Notes: a model not told the origin generated them from the sequence alone. A DNA stretch of 64,000 bases from Erythrobasidium yunnanense (GCA_001600175.1 BCJC01000004.1:1674001-1738000); one strand, 5' to 3'. Counted from the first letter of the stretch, positions 33,282 through 44,388 are shown. Program-made: numbers and translations.

Positions 33282-34098
33282 TCACACGGCCCCAGGGCGC
33301 TTCTTGAGGCTGGTATTACCTTTTCGTGATTTTCTCAAAACATACTCATAATCACATACTGTGCAGCCATCGCTAACTACGCCATACCAAGCACACTTGC
33401 CTTGGTTGTTCAGCGGCCCAAGCCAACTGTATTCGAGTTCGACGCATGAATGCTGACGTTCGCAGAAGTAGTTGAGGACTTGATCGTGTCGTATGTCTCT
33501 ACCCAAACAGTGCCAATGTAGGGATGGTCTTGCAGCAGTTGTCTGTAGTCTCATCCAGGCACCGCAAGGTTCCTCGGTGTCTCTATCGATATGTGGACAA
33601 GGCATGTCTGGCACATGGTGTTTACGCTTATTTCCATGCGTGCCTTGGAAGCGCATTCGTATACAGGCTGCCGATGTTGGCAAAGCTTCTGTACGAGTCA
33701 TCTGAAAAGAACGGTAAGCCATGAGCTGGCAGTGAGGTTCTGAAGGTCCCACGTTGGCCTGTAGTTTGACTGGTGGGACTGTTCAAGACACTGAAGTCTG
33801 GATTCCGTCGACTATAACGGTTAGAGAAGAGGTGAGCGTAGATTCCAGCTGGTGGGTAGTTGCCAAAAGCATCGCCTCAGGTTTGCTGTGCCGGCCACCA
33901 GAGGCAGATGCTACTACACCGTGTGCTACGGTCTTTCGCCATATCTTGCTGGACTACATCAACGCAAGGGAACATGCGAACGTGTTCTGCTTGATATGTG
34001 TGATTGAGACACTGAAAGTCTGAAAGGGAAGGACCAAGGCAGTTTGTCGAGAGCCTGCGACCGTGAAAACAGTGAAGAATCGCCCATGACGCTGCCAT
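33282..34098 (-). CDS. Hypothetical Cys-rich protein, exon structure uncertain
   Basis: Two open blocks on the minus strand. The upper block could start at the ATG at 34098 (MAASWAILHCFHGRRLSTNC) with a short hydrophobic start and a Cys-spaced body (FQCLNHTYQAEHVRMFPCVD). The lower block, 33282-33752, holds about nine Cys in 80 residues (MPCPHIDRDTEEPCG, HWHCLGRDIRH, NYFCERQHSC, KCAWYG, DGCTVCDYEY). A set of GT/AG pairs lies between them, but I could not close one phase convincingly. The Cys-rich lower block is the better supported part. It might be a small secreted protein. No family is recognised, and the gene could be two pieces. Confidence 0.35.
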
Positions 34099-34455
34099 AC
34101 AGACGAATAGCGCGGTGAACGCGTTACGAAAGGCGGCCAACCCAGTCTTCGGGAACCGTGTGTATAAGGAACGGCAACACGAAGCAAAAGGAGGGAGGAG
34201 ATCAGGGGAATGAAGGCATGGTGTGTACGAGGTAGACTGATCTTGTGCTTATTCTGATACGATTTGATGGACAGGCCTTGCAAATGCAAGAGGGTTGGGT
34301 GTGGAGGTGGTTATCAAACTTCTTAGACGCAGCAAAAGGATCATACGCGTCCGCTAGTCTTTCATGTGAGAGTTGCGGGAAAGAAGGGAGGACAAGGAGA
34401 AAAGGCAGAAAAAGATTGCGGGAAGGGGCAAAAAAATGCTTTGTAGCGACCATTT
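34099..34455. other. Spacer with purine-rich tract next to the tRNA
   Basis: About 357 bp. A strongly purine-biased tract (about 34374-34437) ends in the A7 run that is the tRNA terminator on the other strand. No coding signal is seen. Confidence 0.5.
34431..34437 (-). terminator. Pol III terminator of the tRNA gene
   Basis: A run of seven T on the minus strand lies about 18 nt past the 3' end of the tRNA, where RNA polymerase III terminators normally sit. Confidence 0.75.
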
Positions 34456-34585
34456 GCTCCTTACTGGAATCGAACCAGTTACCTTCTGCTTACTGTGTAG
34501 TGATGATGGTTAGATGCTGTTGCAGAGCACGAAGGCGAATTTAGACAAACCTAGGCAGATATTCTAGCCAGTGAACTAAAGGAGC
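34456..34585 (-). tRNA. Intron-containing tRNA, identity uncertain
   Basis: The minus strand folds as a tRNA. The acceptor stem pairs GCTCCTT with AAGGAGC. The D arm reads GTTC-ACTGGCTA-GAAT, and the anticodon stem pairs TCTGC with GCAGA. The variable loop has 5 nt, so it is class I. The T arm is ACTGG-TTCGATT-CCAGT. The anticodon loop is split by about 58 nt (34491-34548), the usual place for a nuclear tRNA intron. If the intron follows position 37 the loop reads CT-AGG-T-A and the anticodon would be AGG (proline). However, a pyrimidine at 37 is unusual and the acceptor stem is unlike usual Pro tRNAs, so I leave the identity open. A seven-T terminator follows. Confidence 0.75.
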
Positions 34586-34716
34586 ATTTGCTTTGCTTGT
34601 TGAAACCGCCTCCTGACATGTACACATATATTGTACAAAACTGAATTTTCCGCTGGAATAAAGGTCTCCGAAGCCTACAACGCCTAATGAGCATGTCATC
34701 CTAAGATATAGACAGT

Positions 34717-35586
34717 CTACCGTCTCCTCCATACTCTCCTACCGAAGCCGGCGTTGTCAAAGTAAATGACACTCAGTCTGGACGCTGCAACTGCACCTCC
34801 CCTATCCTGTCTCTTCTCCTCTGCCTGAACCATCTCCCTTGCGCGATCACCAAAGCTGAACCAGCTTGAGAGTGTGTTCCAGACGTATGAGATGGGCTTG
34901 TAGTCCCAGTACGACGTAGCCACGGGAACGAGATCATCCTTCTTCGTGTCCACTATCCTGGATAGGCGGATAGTGCTTGGCTGCCCTAGGAAGTCAAGCA
35001 GTATATCGTTTGGCTCTGGCTCCTCCTCCTCAACTTGAACAGGAAGGCCGGCTGCAGGGTTGGAACGACTGCTAGCAAGGGACGCGAATGTCCTTGTGGA
35101 AAGGAAAGAGATCGCAGGGAACGATGTATAGCCTTCATATATTGAGCTGGTATCTTTCCCAGGAGATGCATTGATAGTCGAGGTGGGAGATAGTGATACA
35201 GGAGAAGCTTGTCCCGCTGCAGCCTTCTTAGGCGTGGAAGTCTGCTCTAAAGGCGGAAGAGTGACATCGGTGCGGATGAAGTTGTCGAGGAAGCTAGTAT
35301 CGACATCTCCTGACCAGTTGGGTACAAGGGACGAGAGGCTTTCCACCGAGTCTCGACGAGTCGGATTGGCACGTTGTACGAAGCCGTTGACCTGATGAGC
35401 TATTTGTCCCCCTTGAGTATCGTTCTCGTGAAATGACTCCTCCAGTATGATATCTCGCCGGATGACATCGACTATCTTGCCGCTGTCCATATCGACGAGG
35501 CAGAGGGAACGTCGAGGTGCGTCCAGCACCCGCTCCCGCAGGACCGGATTGCCCGGACGCGGTATGATGTCGCTCGAAGTGCTCAT
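34717..35586 (-). CDS. Hypothetical protein, 289 residues
   Basis: Unspliced frame beginning MSTSSDIIPRPGNPVL; an in-frame ATG at 35724 would add 46 residues that look like a 5' leader rather than protein. The N-terminal third has a compact, charged block (RRSLCLVDMDSGKIVDVIRR). The middle is Ser/Pro/Thr-rich. The C-terminal part has aromatic-rich YWDYKPISYVWNTL and SWFSFGDRAREMVQ, and ends with GFGRRVWRR. I recognise no domain. The length of the open frame, its codon content and the lack of a competing antisense gene support it. It is divergent from YME1 across about 390 bp. Confidence 0.6.
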   Translation of the reverse strand: MSTSSDIIPRPGNPVLRERVLDAPRRSLCLVDMDSGKIVDVIRRDIILEESFHENDTQGGQIAHQVNGFVQRANPTRRDSVESLSSLVPNWSGDVDTSFLDNFIRTDVTLPPLEQTSTPKKAAAGQASPVSLSPTSTINASPGKDTSSIYEGYTSFPAISFLSTRTFASLASSRSNPAAGLPVQVEEEEPEPNDILLDFLGQPSTIRLSRIVDTKKDDLVPVATSYWDYKPISYVWNTLSSWFSFGDRAREMVQAEEKRQDRGGAVAASRLSVIYFDNAGFGRRVWRRR

Positions 35587-35977
35587 GACTAATGTGAATG
35601 CTGTGGACTTGGCTAGTATGGAGTTATGGAGGATGAGCTGACCAGCCGGGGTGCGATTGAGACAGTTGTGGCTGCTTGAGTGGATGCAGAGGTGAGTTAA
35701 GCTGAGACAAACTGATGCGGACATTGCTCAAGGCTGTGCGGCTGGTCAAGAATGCCCTAAGCTGAGGCCGGTCCGCGTGCGTATGGACCGGTCATCATCG
35801 CTGAGATTGTTGGAACTGGCGGCTTTCCCATGACGATGCATGATTCCATCATCTTCAGAGTATTGGTATTTTCTTCAACCAGATGCGCTGTCAACAGTGG
35901 CGCATTTGATTGATTGATTGATTTGGGCGAAGAGCAAGCTTGATTCTCGACATCTCAGCACACAAAAGTCGCTTCGG
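35587..35977. promoter_or_regulatory. Divergent promoter region upstream of YME1
   Basis: About 390 bp between divergent starts. It includes a (TGAT)n tract at 35906-35923. No named motif is called. Confidence 0.4.
35906..35923. repeat. TGAT tetranucleotide tract
   Basis: Four tandem copies of the tetranucleotide just upstream of the YME1 start, within the spacer. Confidence 0.85.
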
Positions 35978-38741
35978 ATGGCCTCACGCTCGTTAAAGCT
36001 GCCATTCAGGCAGTTAGCCAATGGCAGTACTGCTCCATGGCGAAACACCACAGCCGCGATGATGATGCAGTGCGCAAGCTCTTGTCGCCAGATCCATGCA
36101 TTTCCTACAACAAGACAGCAAAGGATAGCCAATGCTCTACAAAAGAGAAGCTTCTCGTTAGGATCACTATCACCTTCTGCGATGCGGATCTACGCGTTGC
36201 GATTGCAAGCAGAGTCGGCGTCGGACGATATGAGCAAGCATACAGCTCTTTTCGCAGCTTTACTCGAGACAGGCTCAAAAGACAATGCAAAAGATCTTGT
36301 ACAGCATTACGAAAAGTATGCAGACCTGAATGGCCAAGGAAAACAGCAGTTCTTGCAGGATCAAAAGGCCTTCGATCTATATCTGGCAGCATTAGCAATA
36401 GCGAATGAAGGGAACGCTGTCTCCAAGCTTGCGGAAGCATCGCAAAGAAGGAATACTCTACTTTCTCGGCCTGCAGAATTGCCTACGGAAGAGCCAGCAC
36501 CTGCGCCTGCTGCTCAGCAAGAAAGGTCAGTATAAGTTGATCAGCTTGGTATATAAGCTGACATTGATATATGTAGTACACCTCAACGTCCTGTTCTCAC
36601 CGAAGCCCAGCTGGCTTCCGCCGTTCTATCTCGCAACAACCCCAACGCATCCGTCCGAGTGGTCAATCGAGATGCATCCTCAAACCCTGTCGAGCCAGCA
36701 TTACCGACATCCGCAAGTCCAGCAGCGTCCAACATGACACAGCAAATACAAAACGACCCTTCTACACCGGACGTAAGCAAGCCTGTAGAAGCAAATCCGA
36801 CCGCTCCTGCAAGTTTAGGTGCCGCTTCAGCGGCTGCAGCTTCGACTACTAGCGGCGGATCATCCGGTACACCTCCTCCACCAAATCAGTCGGCAGCTTC
36901 TCCGTCAGCCAGGCCCGCCGCCGGCGCTTCGCCTGCAGCTGCATCTTCCAACGAGCCTATCAGGGTAGTCGTCGAAGAAGCCCGTGGTAATCTAGCTATC
37001 CGAGCAATAGCATGGCTAGGGCGGACTCTGTTCCTCACTTTCCTCACGTTAACCCTTCTATCATTCATGATCGATCAATCCGGCATTATGCGCGGTGCTT
37101 CAGGACGAGGTGGACCAACCGAGTTCCAGCCGCCTACAGCTGGAAAGACCTTCAAATTCAGCGATGTCCACGGTTGTGAAGAGGCCAAATCAGAGCTGGA
37201 AGAAGTGGTGGAATTCCTCAAAGATCCCAAGAAGTTCTCGGCGCTGGGAGGCAAATTGCCTAGAGGTGTCTTACTTACTGGCCCGCCCGGTACTGGTAAG
37301 ACCCTCTTAGCACGAGCTGTAGCTGGAGAAGCAGGCGTAGTAAGTAACAACCTGCAGCTTCCTTTCGAGGCATACCTGACCTTATCAAAAACAGAAATTC
37401 CTATTCGCATCTGGATCCGAGTTTGACGAAATGTATGTGGGAGTTGGAGCTCGAAGGATGAGAGAGCTGTTCCAAGCAGCAAAAACGAATGCACCGGCTA
37501 TCATATTCATCGATGAGCTGGACGCAGTAGGTGGCAAGCGATCCCCAAAGAACATGCAGTATTCACAGCAGAGTACGCCTTTCTCCTCAGCTGTACGGTC
37601 GGGTGCTGATCTCTTCGATTGCAGCCCTCAATGAACTGCTCGTTCAGCTAGATGGCTTCACACAGACAGAAGGCGTCATCCTTATTGGAGCTACCAACCT
37701 CCCGGAAAGTCTTGACAAAGCGCTTCTTCGACCTGGTAGATTCGATAGGCATATCGTCGTTCCTTTACCGGATGTTCGAGGCCGCTTAGCTATTCTCAAG
37801 CACCATATGCAAGATGTTCAGTGCGACTCAGGTGAGCTGACCAACCCCATCAAATAATACATGCAATCAAAGCTGAAGCTTGTTTTTCAGCTGTCGATGT
37901 TTCGGTTCTAGCTAGAGGCACTCCCGGCTTCTCGGGTGCAGAGCTACAGAACCTGGTCAATCAAGCTGCTGTGCATGCCGCTCGTGCTGGAAAGAGCGCA
38001 GTGGTCGGCAAAGATTTCGAGTGGGCCAAGAACCGAGTGATGATGGGTGCCGAGCGAAAGTCTGCCGTCATCACACCGGAAGACAAGAAGCTGTGCGTGT
38101 CCTCGATCTTCTGCCGTTTGAAACCGGCTGATAAGGATTCTAGGACCGCCTTCCACGAAGCTGGGCATGCACTGGTTGCGCTCATGACAGAAGGCAGCAC
38201 ACCTCTGCATAGCGTGACGTGCTTACCTAGAGGCGCAAGTCTAGGTCTTACATCCTTCCTCCCCGAGATGGACATCACAAACCACACATACACCCAGCTT
38301 ATCGCTCGTTTAGACGTAGCTTTCGGAGGAAGAGCTGCCGAGGAAATCATCTTTGGGAAGTCAAAGTAAGTCCCCCATCTGTTATGTGACAAAGCATGAG
38401 TCTGATTGTTCGTGAACAGCATCACTACTGGCGCTTCATCGGACATTAGCCAAGCTACAAGGATAGCTAACAGTATGGTGCGGCAGTATGGCTATAGCGA
38501 TGTAGTTGGACCCGTAAGCGCATCCAACAGTGAAGAGCTATCACCCTCAACGAGGTCTATGATCGACGGCGAAGTGCGCCGCATGCTAGAAGAGGCGAAA
38601 CAGCGGGCTTTCGACGTGCTCACAACGAACAAGCAAAAGTTAGAGACGCTGGCAAACGCGCTAATAGAGTACGAGACGTTGGACAAGAGTGAAGTCCTTA
38701 AGGTGCTGGCGGGCGAGAAGATCGAGAAAGAGGTACCCTAG
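35978..38741 (+). CDS. YME1: Mitochondrial i-AAA protease Yme1 (FtsH family)
   Basis: ATP-dependent zinc metalloprotease of the mitochondrial inner membrane, active on the intermembrane-space side. It starts [16 protein letters not shown] with an Arg-rich presequence. A long Ala/Ser/Pro linker precedes one membrane helix ([20 protein letters not shown]). The AAA module has [20 protein letters not shown], Walker A GPPGTGKT, pore loop [14 protein letters not shown], Walker [13 protein letters not shown] and [20 protein letters not shown]. The protease part has [14 protein letters not shown] (HExxH) and [16 protein letters not shown]. The intron 38093-38143 is 51 nt, in phase and free of stops; removing it gives the expected [11 protein letters not shown]. 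Only one helix precedes the AAA domain, which fits Yme1 rather than the m-AAA subunits. Confidence 0.93.
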
Positions 38742-39498
38742 ACGTAATTTGCATAGAATAAAATACCTTCGTGCAAAAATGGTTGTTGTAAACACTAGGT
38801 AAAGGTACAAGCAAAGATACTCATCGCTCAATAACAACACCGACCAAAGCTCTGCGGATCAGACATGCGACATGTCAGTCTTATGTGCTGAATTTTCTGG
38901 GCAATCCTGACTTCGAGGGTTTCGCATGCGCTCGGACTCGCCTTGAATGTCATCAACAGCAACCACAGATCATGGCTTTGTTAATGCCATCCCTACAGGT
39001 CCGCCGAAACAGACCTGAGGCCGGGTTGCCTCGCGTTTCCGTACAGAATACGGGTTACGTAGACTACCAGAGTTTTTCGTCGTGTAAGGAAGGAGGGAAT
39101 AGGGACTGTGTAGGAGGAAAGTATGATAGTATTGCCGAACTTACAACGCTCCTTGACATTTCGGTAATTCCGACGCAAGAAGAAGGACAAATGTAAGACT
39201 CTTTAGGTGACCTCTCATCCTATCGCTGATGCGATCCAAGCGGTTGTTTTAATAAGAGTCTTTGGGTGTGTTTTTCTGGACTTTTGGCCTGTCTTGAGAA
39301 ACATAGCAGAGCTTGCAGAGCGTAGGGGATTTTGGTATTGCGAGTCGCCTTTAAGAGGCATCTCAGCAAAGGTGATAGCGTCAACTGCCTCTCGCTGTAT
39401 ATCAAAGATGTTCCATCGCCAAAGTCGTAAGGAAAGAGAAAAGCGACTTGCGATAAATTTCAGGATTTCAAGGCTTGGGGTCTAAACAGCAAGAAACC
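38742..39498. other. Spacer between YME1 and TIM54
   Basis: About 755 bp between two plus-strand genes. A 103-codon plus-strand frame near 38885-39196 has no recognisable content and is probably chance. I see nothing else. Confidence 0.5.
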
Positions 39499-41259
39499 AT
39501 GGCGGAAGATGGGCCGAAACCACTGCCTAAACCTCCTGCTGCTGCTGCGCCTGCGATACCACCGCGAAATCGTAGCAAGATCCTGCGCTTTCTGGGCATA
39601 AATGTCAAGACTCTGCTGGAATTTGCACCCTCGCGAAAGACGAGCATGTACTTGACTCTGGCAGCTTCTCCCGTGGCTCTGTACCTCTATGACAGGAAAT
39701 GCGCAGAAGAAGTCCTGTCTGAATACAAGAAGCGCGTTGCACATATGGCAGAAGCTCCTATGCCGTCTCAGGATGAAGCAGATGAAGACGCTCTGTTGAA
39801 ATGGCCTCGCAAGATCTGGATCATGAGCACAAGAGTGCCAGATGACTTTGAAGAGGATAGAGGGAACCGGTGGTTCAAAACATATATAAAGGTAGGCTGG
39901 GCAAGAGAAAATATTGGAAAGAACGCACTAACGCTTTCATACTAGCCTGTTCTTCATGCTGCTGGGTATGACTATTCGTTCTTGAATGGTACTGCACCAG
40001 GAGCGCTTGGAAGACGCATTCGCGACCAGATTCGACTGGAGCGCATAGCCAATATGGCACCTGACGCTACGCCGAAGCTCGCGCCTGGCTCTGCAGGATA
40101 TCTCGAGTCGCTTGACAAGCGGCGGCATGCCAGAGCGATGGGTCTGACTGTTCTTGTAGGGAGAAATACAATGAAGGAGTATTTCTGGGGGTTCAAACAA
40201 GGTTGGCTCGTGGATTTCGACGCGGTGCAAGAGGAAAGAGGAGATGAAGGGAAACTGCAAGATTTACGCGAGGAGCTAGATAAAGACGGAGTCTTCGATG
40301 TGCCGCTGCAGACGGCAGTAGAGGCAGACGAGCCTCTTGATGTATCGGAGTCGCAGCCGTCTTCTTCCATACCACAACATGCGCCCTCTTCACTCTTCGC
40401 ACCACGTTCTTCCTACTCTTTCCTGTCTCAAAAGGCTTCTGCGCCCGAAGCTATGCCTGAAGTTCCCGAAACGCGATCTCTGATTGTCCCCGCTGCGACT
40501 GAGATACCAGCACAACCTCCTGTCCTCATTTTACCTTTCGACCACCCTCTCGGATATCTTCGCCATTGGCCAGTCAAGATGGTGAAATATCTGTTCTTCG
40601 AGCGGTATCGCGTACGACAAGGGTGCGAAGCTGCTCTGGCGATCATCAACGCAACACAGCCGGATGATACTTTGTCACACTTAAATACACTCGACGGTGG
40701 AGAATCACGCAGAGGCTTGCGTCAGATACAAGCACCTCGCCGGCTAGAGGACGTGATGCAGCACGAAGAGACCGCTACGATCGATGATGTAGTGACTGAA
40801 AACAAGAAGAAAGTCCGTAGTGAATGGCAAGGCGAAGACATCCCAGACAGTGGAAGCAAAGATCTTGATACCGACTACTATGCGGAATACCACTATCGCA
40901 AGAGCTTCACCGACACGCCTACAAACATCATCAGCGGGAAGAAAGTGTTCTATGATGAACTTCCAGAGAAGCTGAGGATTGCAAGAGAGCTGGAGAACCG
41001 CGATCGTCTGCCGACCAAGGAGGAACAGAAATACCCTCCACCAACGGAAGATACACTGAGGAAAGAGCGTCTCAACAAGGAGAAGAAATGGAGAAATGAC
41101 TTCCAAGGGTGGTTAATGACAAGAGTAGGAAGTAAAGTCACTTGGGATCCGAGATTTGAGACTTTCAAAGTGCTAGACCTGGATTTGGCTAAAGAGGCGA
41201 TACGGAAGCACGGCGTGGCGGGAGAAAGGAGTAACGAAGTAAGTAGCGAGTTTGTGTAG
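39499..41259 (+). CDS. TIM54: Mitochondrial import inner membrane translocase subunit Tim54
   Basis: Component of the TIM22 complex that inserts carrier proteins into the inner membrane. Two exons (39499-39891, 39946-41259) give 568 residues. The N-terminus has a Pro/Ala-rich lead and then SRKTSMYLTLAASPVALYLYDR, the single membrane helix of Tim54. The conserved block WPRKIWIMSTRVPDDFEEDR and FKTYIKPVLHAAGYDY follows, then the fungal-specific soluble domain with GLTVLVGRNTMKEYFWGFKQ. Late landmarks are PFDHPLGYLRHWPVKMVKYLF and HYRKSFTDTP. A disordered acidic insert (about residues 245-330) is specific to this protein. It lies next to YME1, also an inner-membrane protein; fungal Tim54 is linked to Yme1 assembly in yeast, so the adjacency is notable but may be chance. 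Confidence 0.9.
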
Positions 41260-41552
41260 TTCAGTCGTCATTGTTGTCCATAGTAATACCAGCAACCACC
41301 TTTCTTTACTTGGCTTGTCGGGGAAAGCTGTTCTTCCTCACATTCCACAAGTGTTGAAGCAGACAGACAAGAAACTCATAGGATTAAAGAACATTACCAG
41401 TTCTCACGCCTGGGCAGTGTACTTCGAAAGCGTTAGCCTCATACTCGCTGAGCAGGAAATTCGGAGAATTGGAACGAAGGAAGCTCGCTATTACAGGTAC
41501 ATCAGAGTATTAGAAGCAACGAATAGGGTACAGCAAAGCATCATCTACATCA

Positions 41553-42942
41553 TCATGCGCGCAAGTACGTCCCGACAACCCTGCAAGAAAGGAACGAAGG
41601 AATGGACGAGTCAGCTAACGATAGCGTCGCATTGATTGAATTGATATCGTCTTACATAGCGTGATCCCTCTCGTACGGCTCTAGCGTCAACTGTTCGTGA
41701 GGCTTGATCATCTCGGCTTGCATCTTCTTGACTTCTGCTGCGAAGACGACTTCTGCGGGCGCTGTCGAGTCGATACACGATGCTTTGACGGAGACGACGA
41801 TGTGACCGCCGTGTTTGAGGAAATGGTGTCTGTACATCATTCAGCTTTGGACGCACATGAAGTATGATCAGGGCACGCACGCATTGAGGCCGACGATACG
41901 CGCTTGATCGGGCTGTGCGACATCTGCAAAGATGACATCGACCATCGGTACGAGCATTCGGTACTTCATAGGGTGTCTCGCGTCTTCAACGATTGGCACG
42001 ACGTTTGTCCTCCTTCTCGCCATTCCGATGAGGTCTCTTCCCGAACGATGCGAGAATTCGACTGCGTAGACTGCTCCTTCTGGTCCGACTACATCCGCGA
42101 CGTGCGAGACGGATGTGCCAGATGCTGCTCCAAGGTAAAGCACTTTTTTGCCAGGTGAGATGTGAATATCGTCCAGACCACCCAAGATACCGGCTGCCAA
42201 CTTGCTTCTGAAAGGGTTCCATACTCTGTACTCGATCTTTTGCTTTGTTTCGTCCGCGCCTGTGCCCGTTGCTGTCTCTACGCTGATGCGCTTCTCGCCG
42301 TACACTGATTCTCCCGGTACGAGGTTCTTTGTGACGAGAAGATGTTCCTTGCCCTTTGCGATGAAGACGCCTGCATGTCTGTGTGGCTCGATGATAACCT
42401 TCGCACCTGCGCCTGCATTACACAAGTTAAGGAAAGTCAGCATTTTTGGTCGAGATTTTTGCCCAGGAAAAGCCAGCAAGAAGATGGTGTCTTTCTGCCA
42501 GGGCTTGATGAATGAGTTTGCCATACCTCCCTTTGCACCTCCAGCACCACCTCTACCGCCTCGAGGTGCGCCGCGACCTCTGCCTCCGGGAGCACCTCTT
42601 CCTCGACCTCCAGGTGCGCCTCTACCACCACCTCTGGGCGCACCACGGCCGCCGCCTCGTCCTCCAGGAGCACCTCGTGAGCTGAATCCGCCTGTAAAAG
42701 TATAGCGAAAAGATTGGATGTTTTTAGCGAGATTCTCGACCCAATTTGACGAGATGCAGCTTCACCTCTTCCACCAGCGCCGCCGCGACCGCCAGGCGCA
42801 CCACCTCTGCTGCCTCCTCTACCACCTCCTCGTCCTCCTCCTCTGCTGGGCGGGCCTGCGAAAATGACACCAGAATCACCAGAAATTTCAGCCTTTTTGG
42901 CCATACTTTCGCTTCAGACGTCGCAGGCTGACCGTAAGCCAT
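41553..42942 (-). CDS. NOP1: Fibrillarin/Nop1, rRNA 2'-O-methyltransferase
   Basis: Nucleolar methyltransferase of box C/D snoRNPs. A Gly/Arg-rich (GAR) N-terminus ([15 protein letters not shown]) is followed by [30 protein letters not shown] and [15 protein letters not shown]. The SAM-binding fold has [31 protein letters not shown] and [20 protein letters not shown]. The end reads [14 protein letters not shown] and then VVGTYLRA, with the last exon (41553-41580) only 28 nt. The start is uncertain. MAYG at 42942 needs an odd GTCAGC donor, while [12 protein letters not shown] at 42904 reads through without splicing. MAYG resembles other fungal fibrillarins, so I used it. Confidence 0.92.
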
Positions 42943-43332
42943 TGCTGTGGTTCGCTATAAGTTGAATAGTATGTGCAGAACCAAGAACCACGCCAATCTT
43001 GCTGTCGCTTCGGTATGAAGAAGGGAAGGCCAATGAGCGATAGCAGGCAAAATGGTCGAGCTTCGGAGATTCAGATATCCTGCAGCGATGCCTATTCTAC
43101 ATATGTATACGGTACACTATCCATATGCTATCTATCCATCTATCGACGCTGGAATACTGCCCATGCCTCTATGCGTAATGCGATCCCACGACCCAAGAAC
43201 CCCCAAGCCTTGGGAGGCTAAGCTGACCCCAGAGCGCTCAAACAACAAGTGCTAAGAAACATTGGATGGCGATGTCGTGGGATCTTCTTTCCTGTGTCTG
43301 ACTGCGCTGTTCCCATTCGCACATCGTCAACC
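42943..43332. promoter_or_regulatory. Divergent spacer between NOP1 and a secreted-protein gene
   Basis: About 390 bp between divergent starts, rich in short TATCCAT/TATC words around 43110-43145. No known motif is called. Confidence 0.4.
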
Positions 43333-44122
43333 ATGCGGCCGACACTCGGACGCCTACGCTTACAAGTCGCACTGCTAGCCTTCCTGGCCTCACTCGTATC
43401 TGGACAAGGCATTAATCCAGTCTTACCAGCAGAGTATGCGCTTGAAGCCTGCAAGTCAAGCAAGGGTTTACTCTGACCAAGCTGTGCCCGTACATATACA
43501 GTCTCACACAGTGCCGATCAACAACGTTATCGTGGTCAAGCGTTGGAACAGATATCATCTATACAGCCTCCATCGTCCAAGCAGACACAGTTGGACCATA
43601 CAACGAGATAGTCCTCACTCCGCTCGGCCGTTTCGTAGATGAAACCAGCGTGCAATGGTAAGTCAGGACTGCTAGCCCAACGAATAGCATCATGCACATG
43701 CTCAGACGTCTGTTCTATCAAGGAATGTTGCCTATCCGGCTGGCAGCAGTGTCGTGTTACGGATCAATGTCGAAAACAGGACGACGGAGTGCGTAACACA
43801 ACTCTAGGCATGAACGTCATCTCTAGATACTGACATCCTCACGCTGTAGATACTCTCAAGCTGTTACCGTTGCGCCGGGCTCGGACAGGTGTCTGCCAGA
43901 TCATTATTACGATAGGATCGGATCGCATGGCGGCAAGGCGAGTGACCATGGCACAGGAATGGTAAATGGAGGTGGCAGGAGTATTGTGAGCGTTGCAACC
44001 GGTCATGGGTAGGTCAAGAGTGTGCCTTTCGTACAATTCGGTATTAGTCTAACCTTGTCTGCTTCAGCTGGACCCTTGCGCTGCTCTTGATGTTGTCGCT
44101 GGCGGTGATACACGTAATGTGA
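43333..44122 (+). CDS. Small secreted protein with C-terminal hydrophobic (GPI-like) tail
   Basis: Starts MRPTLGRLRLQVALLAFLAS, a signal peptide, followed by GQGINPVLPAEYALEAC. Downstream exons read TASIVQADTVGPYNEIVLTP, VDETSVQW, then NVAYPAGSSVVLRINVENRT, then YSQAVTVAPGSDRCLPDHYY. The end GWTLALLLMLSLAVIHVM is a hydrophobic tail after a Gly/Ser/His-rich stretch, as in GPI-anchored proteins. The layout (signal, one beta-sandwich with W/PAGSSV and a VTVxxGSD-C strand, anchor tail) resembles a large group of basidiomycete surface proteins of unknown function. There are at least four introns; the first junction near 43455-43510 is not fully resolved. The function is unknown. Confidence 0.65.
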
Positions 44123-44388
44123 TGGACGGAGTCACCCAAGTCAAGTTACACCTGTAGCAAGCCTGCACTCAAATCGTAGACTACCGGCTATCCAGCTAGA
44201 GGGCGCCGGGACAAAGCAAGCGTATCTTTGGTCGACGGACAATAGAAGTAATCGTTATCCCAGTCAGCATGATAGTTCCATCGCGCAATACACCGGCTCG
44301 GTATGAAGCTAAGCATATTTGCACTTTAGATCTAAATTGATAAACGATACACGGTGTGGGCACTGCTACTCGATGATGTGCGCTGACT

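Noticed and set aside
38885-39196. Plus-strand 103-codon frame between YME1 and TIM54
   Set aside because: No domain, signal or upstream exon; probably chance in a long spacer.
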